Source: Croceibacterium atlanticum
Lineage (GTDB): Bacteria; Pseudomonadota; Alphaproteobacteria; Sphingomonadales; Sphingomonadaceae
DNA length: 64,000 bases
Direction of reading: 5' to 3'
NCBI RefSeq assembly: GCF_001008165.2
Contig: NZ_CP011452.2
Coordinates: 3,162,001-3,226,000, forward strand
Positions within the stretch are counted from its first letter, which is position 1; each line of letters begins with the position of its first letter. A program made the translations under genes and the position numbers. The notes under the pieces were generated by a model, which worked only from the letters and a program-made list of their open reading frames with translations, was not told the DNA's origin and did no database searches. Positions 62,686 through 64,000 of this stretch are shown here, in pieces.

Positions 62686-64000
62686 CTATTCGGCGGGCTG
62701 CGCGGCGGGATCGCTATCGCCATCCCTGCGGCCAGGGCGGCGCAGGCCAGCGATACGGTCTCCCAGCGAGCGGCAGACGACATAGAAGGTCGGGGTGAAG
62801 ATCAGGCCGAAGCCGGTAACGCCCAGCATCCCGAAGCACACTGCCGTACCCAGCGCCTGGCGCAGCTCTGCCCCGGCCCCGGTTGCGATCACCAGCGGGA
62901 CCGATCCGAGAATGAAGGCGAAGCTGGTCATCAGGATTGGCCGCAGACGGGTCTTGGCCGCCTCCACCGCCGCTTCCGCCGGGCTCAGCCCCGCTTCTTC
63001 ACCCTGACGGGCGAATTCCACGATCAGGATCGCATTCTTTGCGGCGAGGGCGATCAGCACGACAAGGCCGATCTGGGTCAGGACATTATTGTCCATCCCC
63101 CTCAGATTGACGCCTATCATCGCCGCCAGCAGGCACATCGGCACGATCAGAATGATCGAGAGCGGCATCACCAGGCTTTCATATTGCGCGGCGAGCACGA
63201 GGAAGACGAGCAGCACTGCCAGGCCGAAGACCAGGACGGCCGTGTTCCCGGCATATTTCTGCTGATAGGCGATGCCCGTCCATTCAAAGTCCATTCCGCG
63301 CGGGAGGGCTTCGGCTGCAACTTCTTCCATCGTCGCCAGAGACTGGCCTGTCGAATATCCCGGAGCCGTATCGCCATCCACCGCAACGGCCGGCGCGAGA
63401 TTGTAGCGCGTGACCCGATAGGGGCCGGTCGTATCGCTCAGCGTTGCGACCGAACCGATCGGAACCATGGAACCGTTGGCTGATCGGGTCTGGAGGTTGG
63501 CAATATCCGCCGGGCTGTCGCGGAATGGTGCATCGGCCTGCGCCGTTACGCGGTAGGTGCGGCCCAGCAGGTTGAAATCATTGATGAAGGCCGATCCCAG
63601 ATAGACCTGCAGCGTTTCGAATATGCTTGCCGGGGCAACACCAAGGATCTGCGCCTTGTCACGGTCGATATCGGCGCGCACGCGCGGCGTTCCGGTATCG
63701 AAGAAGGTATAGACGCCAGCCAGGCCGGGCTGCTGGTTGGCCTGGCCGATCACGCCATAGGCGGCCTGCTGCAAGGCGCGATAACCTTCGCCATTGCGGT
63801 CCTGGATCATCATGCGGAAACCGCCGGCGGAACCGATGCCGCGAATGATGGGCGGCTTGACGATCATCAGCCGCGCTTCGGTGATATCGGCGGTGGCCTG
63901 CTGCGCCTGGGCCATGAGCTTTTCCAGCGTCTGGCCTTTGGCCGCGCGCTTGTCGAAATCGTCGAGCACCCAGTAAGCGGCTGCGGAACTGGCCGATTGT
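62686..64000 (-). CDS. RND efflux permease (AcrB/HAE1 type), C-terminal part, truncated
   Basis: 438 codons to the window edge; the 5' part lies outside. Contains a periplasmic porter segment (GYRALQQAAYGVIGQANQQPGLAGVYTFFDTGTPRVRADIDRDKAQILGV) and the last membrane helices (VLVFGLAVLLVFLVLAAQYESLVMPLSIILIVPMCLLAAMIG, VLTQIGLVVLIALAAKNAILIVEFARQ, RLRPILMTSFAFILGSVPLVIATGAGAELRQALGTAVCFGMLGVTGFGLIFTPTFYVVCRSL). Typical HAE1 multidrug transporter. Drug or bile-type substrate unknown. Confidence 0.95.
   Translation of the reverse strand, partial: QSASSAAAYWVLDDFDKRAAKGQTLEKLMAQAQQATADITEARLMIVKPPIIRGIGSAGGFRMMIQDRNGEGYRALQQAAYGVIGQANQQPGLAGVYTFFDTGTPRVRADIDRDKAQILGVAPASIFETLQVYLGSAFINDFNLLGRTYRVTAQADAPFRDSPADIANLQTRSANGSMVPIGSVATLSDTTGPYRVTRYNLAPAVAVDGDTAPGYSTGQSLATMEEVAAEALPRGMDFEWTGIAYQQKYAGNTAVLVFGLAVLLVFLVLAAQYESLVMPLSIILIVPMCLLAAMIGVNLRGMDNNVLTQIGLVVLIALAAKNAILIVEFARQGEEAGLSPAEAAVEAAKTRLRPILMTSFAFILGSVPLVIATGAGAELRQALGTAVCFGMLGVTGFGLIFTPTFYVVCRSLGDRIAGLRRPGRRDGDSDPAAQPAE

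Overview
The window is high-GC chromosomal DNA from an alphaproteobacterium, most likely order Sphingomonadales and close to Erythrobacteraceae. This is inferred from the gene families: an UrcA-family protein, a lone LigB-LigA fused extradiol dioxygenase, a very large TonB-dependent receptor, a PdeM-type phosphoesterase, a short PhnA, and the gene order hisB-hisH-hisA-hisF-hisE followed by ybgC-tolQRAB-pal. No phage, transposase, integrase or CRISPR array is visible.

Layout. Positions 1-5165 hold the front of an S9-type peptidase that runs off the edge, three small uncharacterised genes (one an SRAP-like gene without its catalytic cysteine), a dGTPase in a locally AT-richer patch and a DUF6152 secreted protein. 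From 5290 a TPP riboswitch precedes thiC. Positions 7361-24072 are mostly short single genes: NTF2-like, DUF1772, YaiI, PhnA, cold-shock protein, UrcA, two haem-binding lipoproteins, two class III extradiol dioxygenases, pyroglutamyl peptidase, PEBP, SWIB, a membrane protein/XRE regulator pair, DUF72 plus M19 dipeptidase, an ion channel and dapD. A subtilisin-like lipoprotein with a barrel-like C-terminus follows at 24236.

Positions 26579-37076 are core functions: gmk, sspB, histidine biosynthesis (with a small membrane protein inside the operon and a PEP-CTERM-like microprotein between hisF and hisE), then the Tol-Pal envelope system. Positions 37271-51336 carry a J-domain protein, a trans-sulfuration enzyme, an SLC13 transporter, infC (probably with an AUA start), pdeM, hemF, an M1 aminopeptidase, a tandem PilZ protein, a bifunctional Rel/SpoT enzyme, a cyclophilin and a small zincin. 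A tRNA-Ser(GGA) lies at 51432.

The most notable locus follows the tRNA. A two-component system (51612-53893) is divergent from a 1243-residue TonB-dependent receptor (54244-57975), which is followed in the same direction by an 848-residue secreted G8-domain protein (58021-60567). That protein resembles, over nearly its whole length, the animal hyaluronan-degrading proteins CEMIP and TMEM2. I read this as a candidate regulated uptake and processing locus for an extracellular glycan. The window ends in an RND efflux operon (outer membrane factor and truncated permease).

Four dispersed copies of a 27-base intergenic element built on two TGGAACA units nine bases apart, and inverted or tandem repeats of the CCTTCGACAGGCTC type, are the main non-coding structures. 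Family assignments come from reading motifs; no database search was run.
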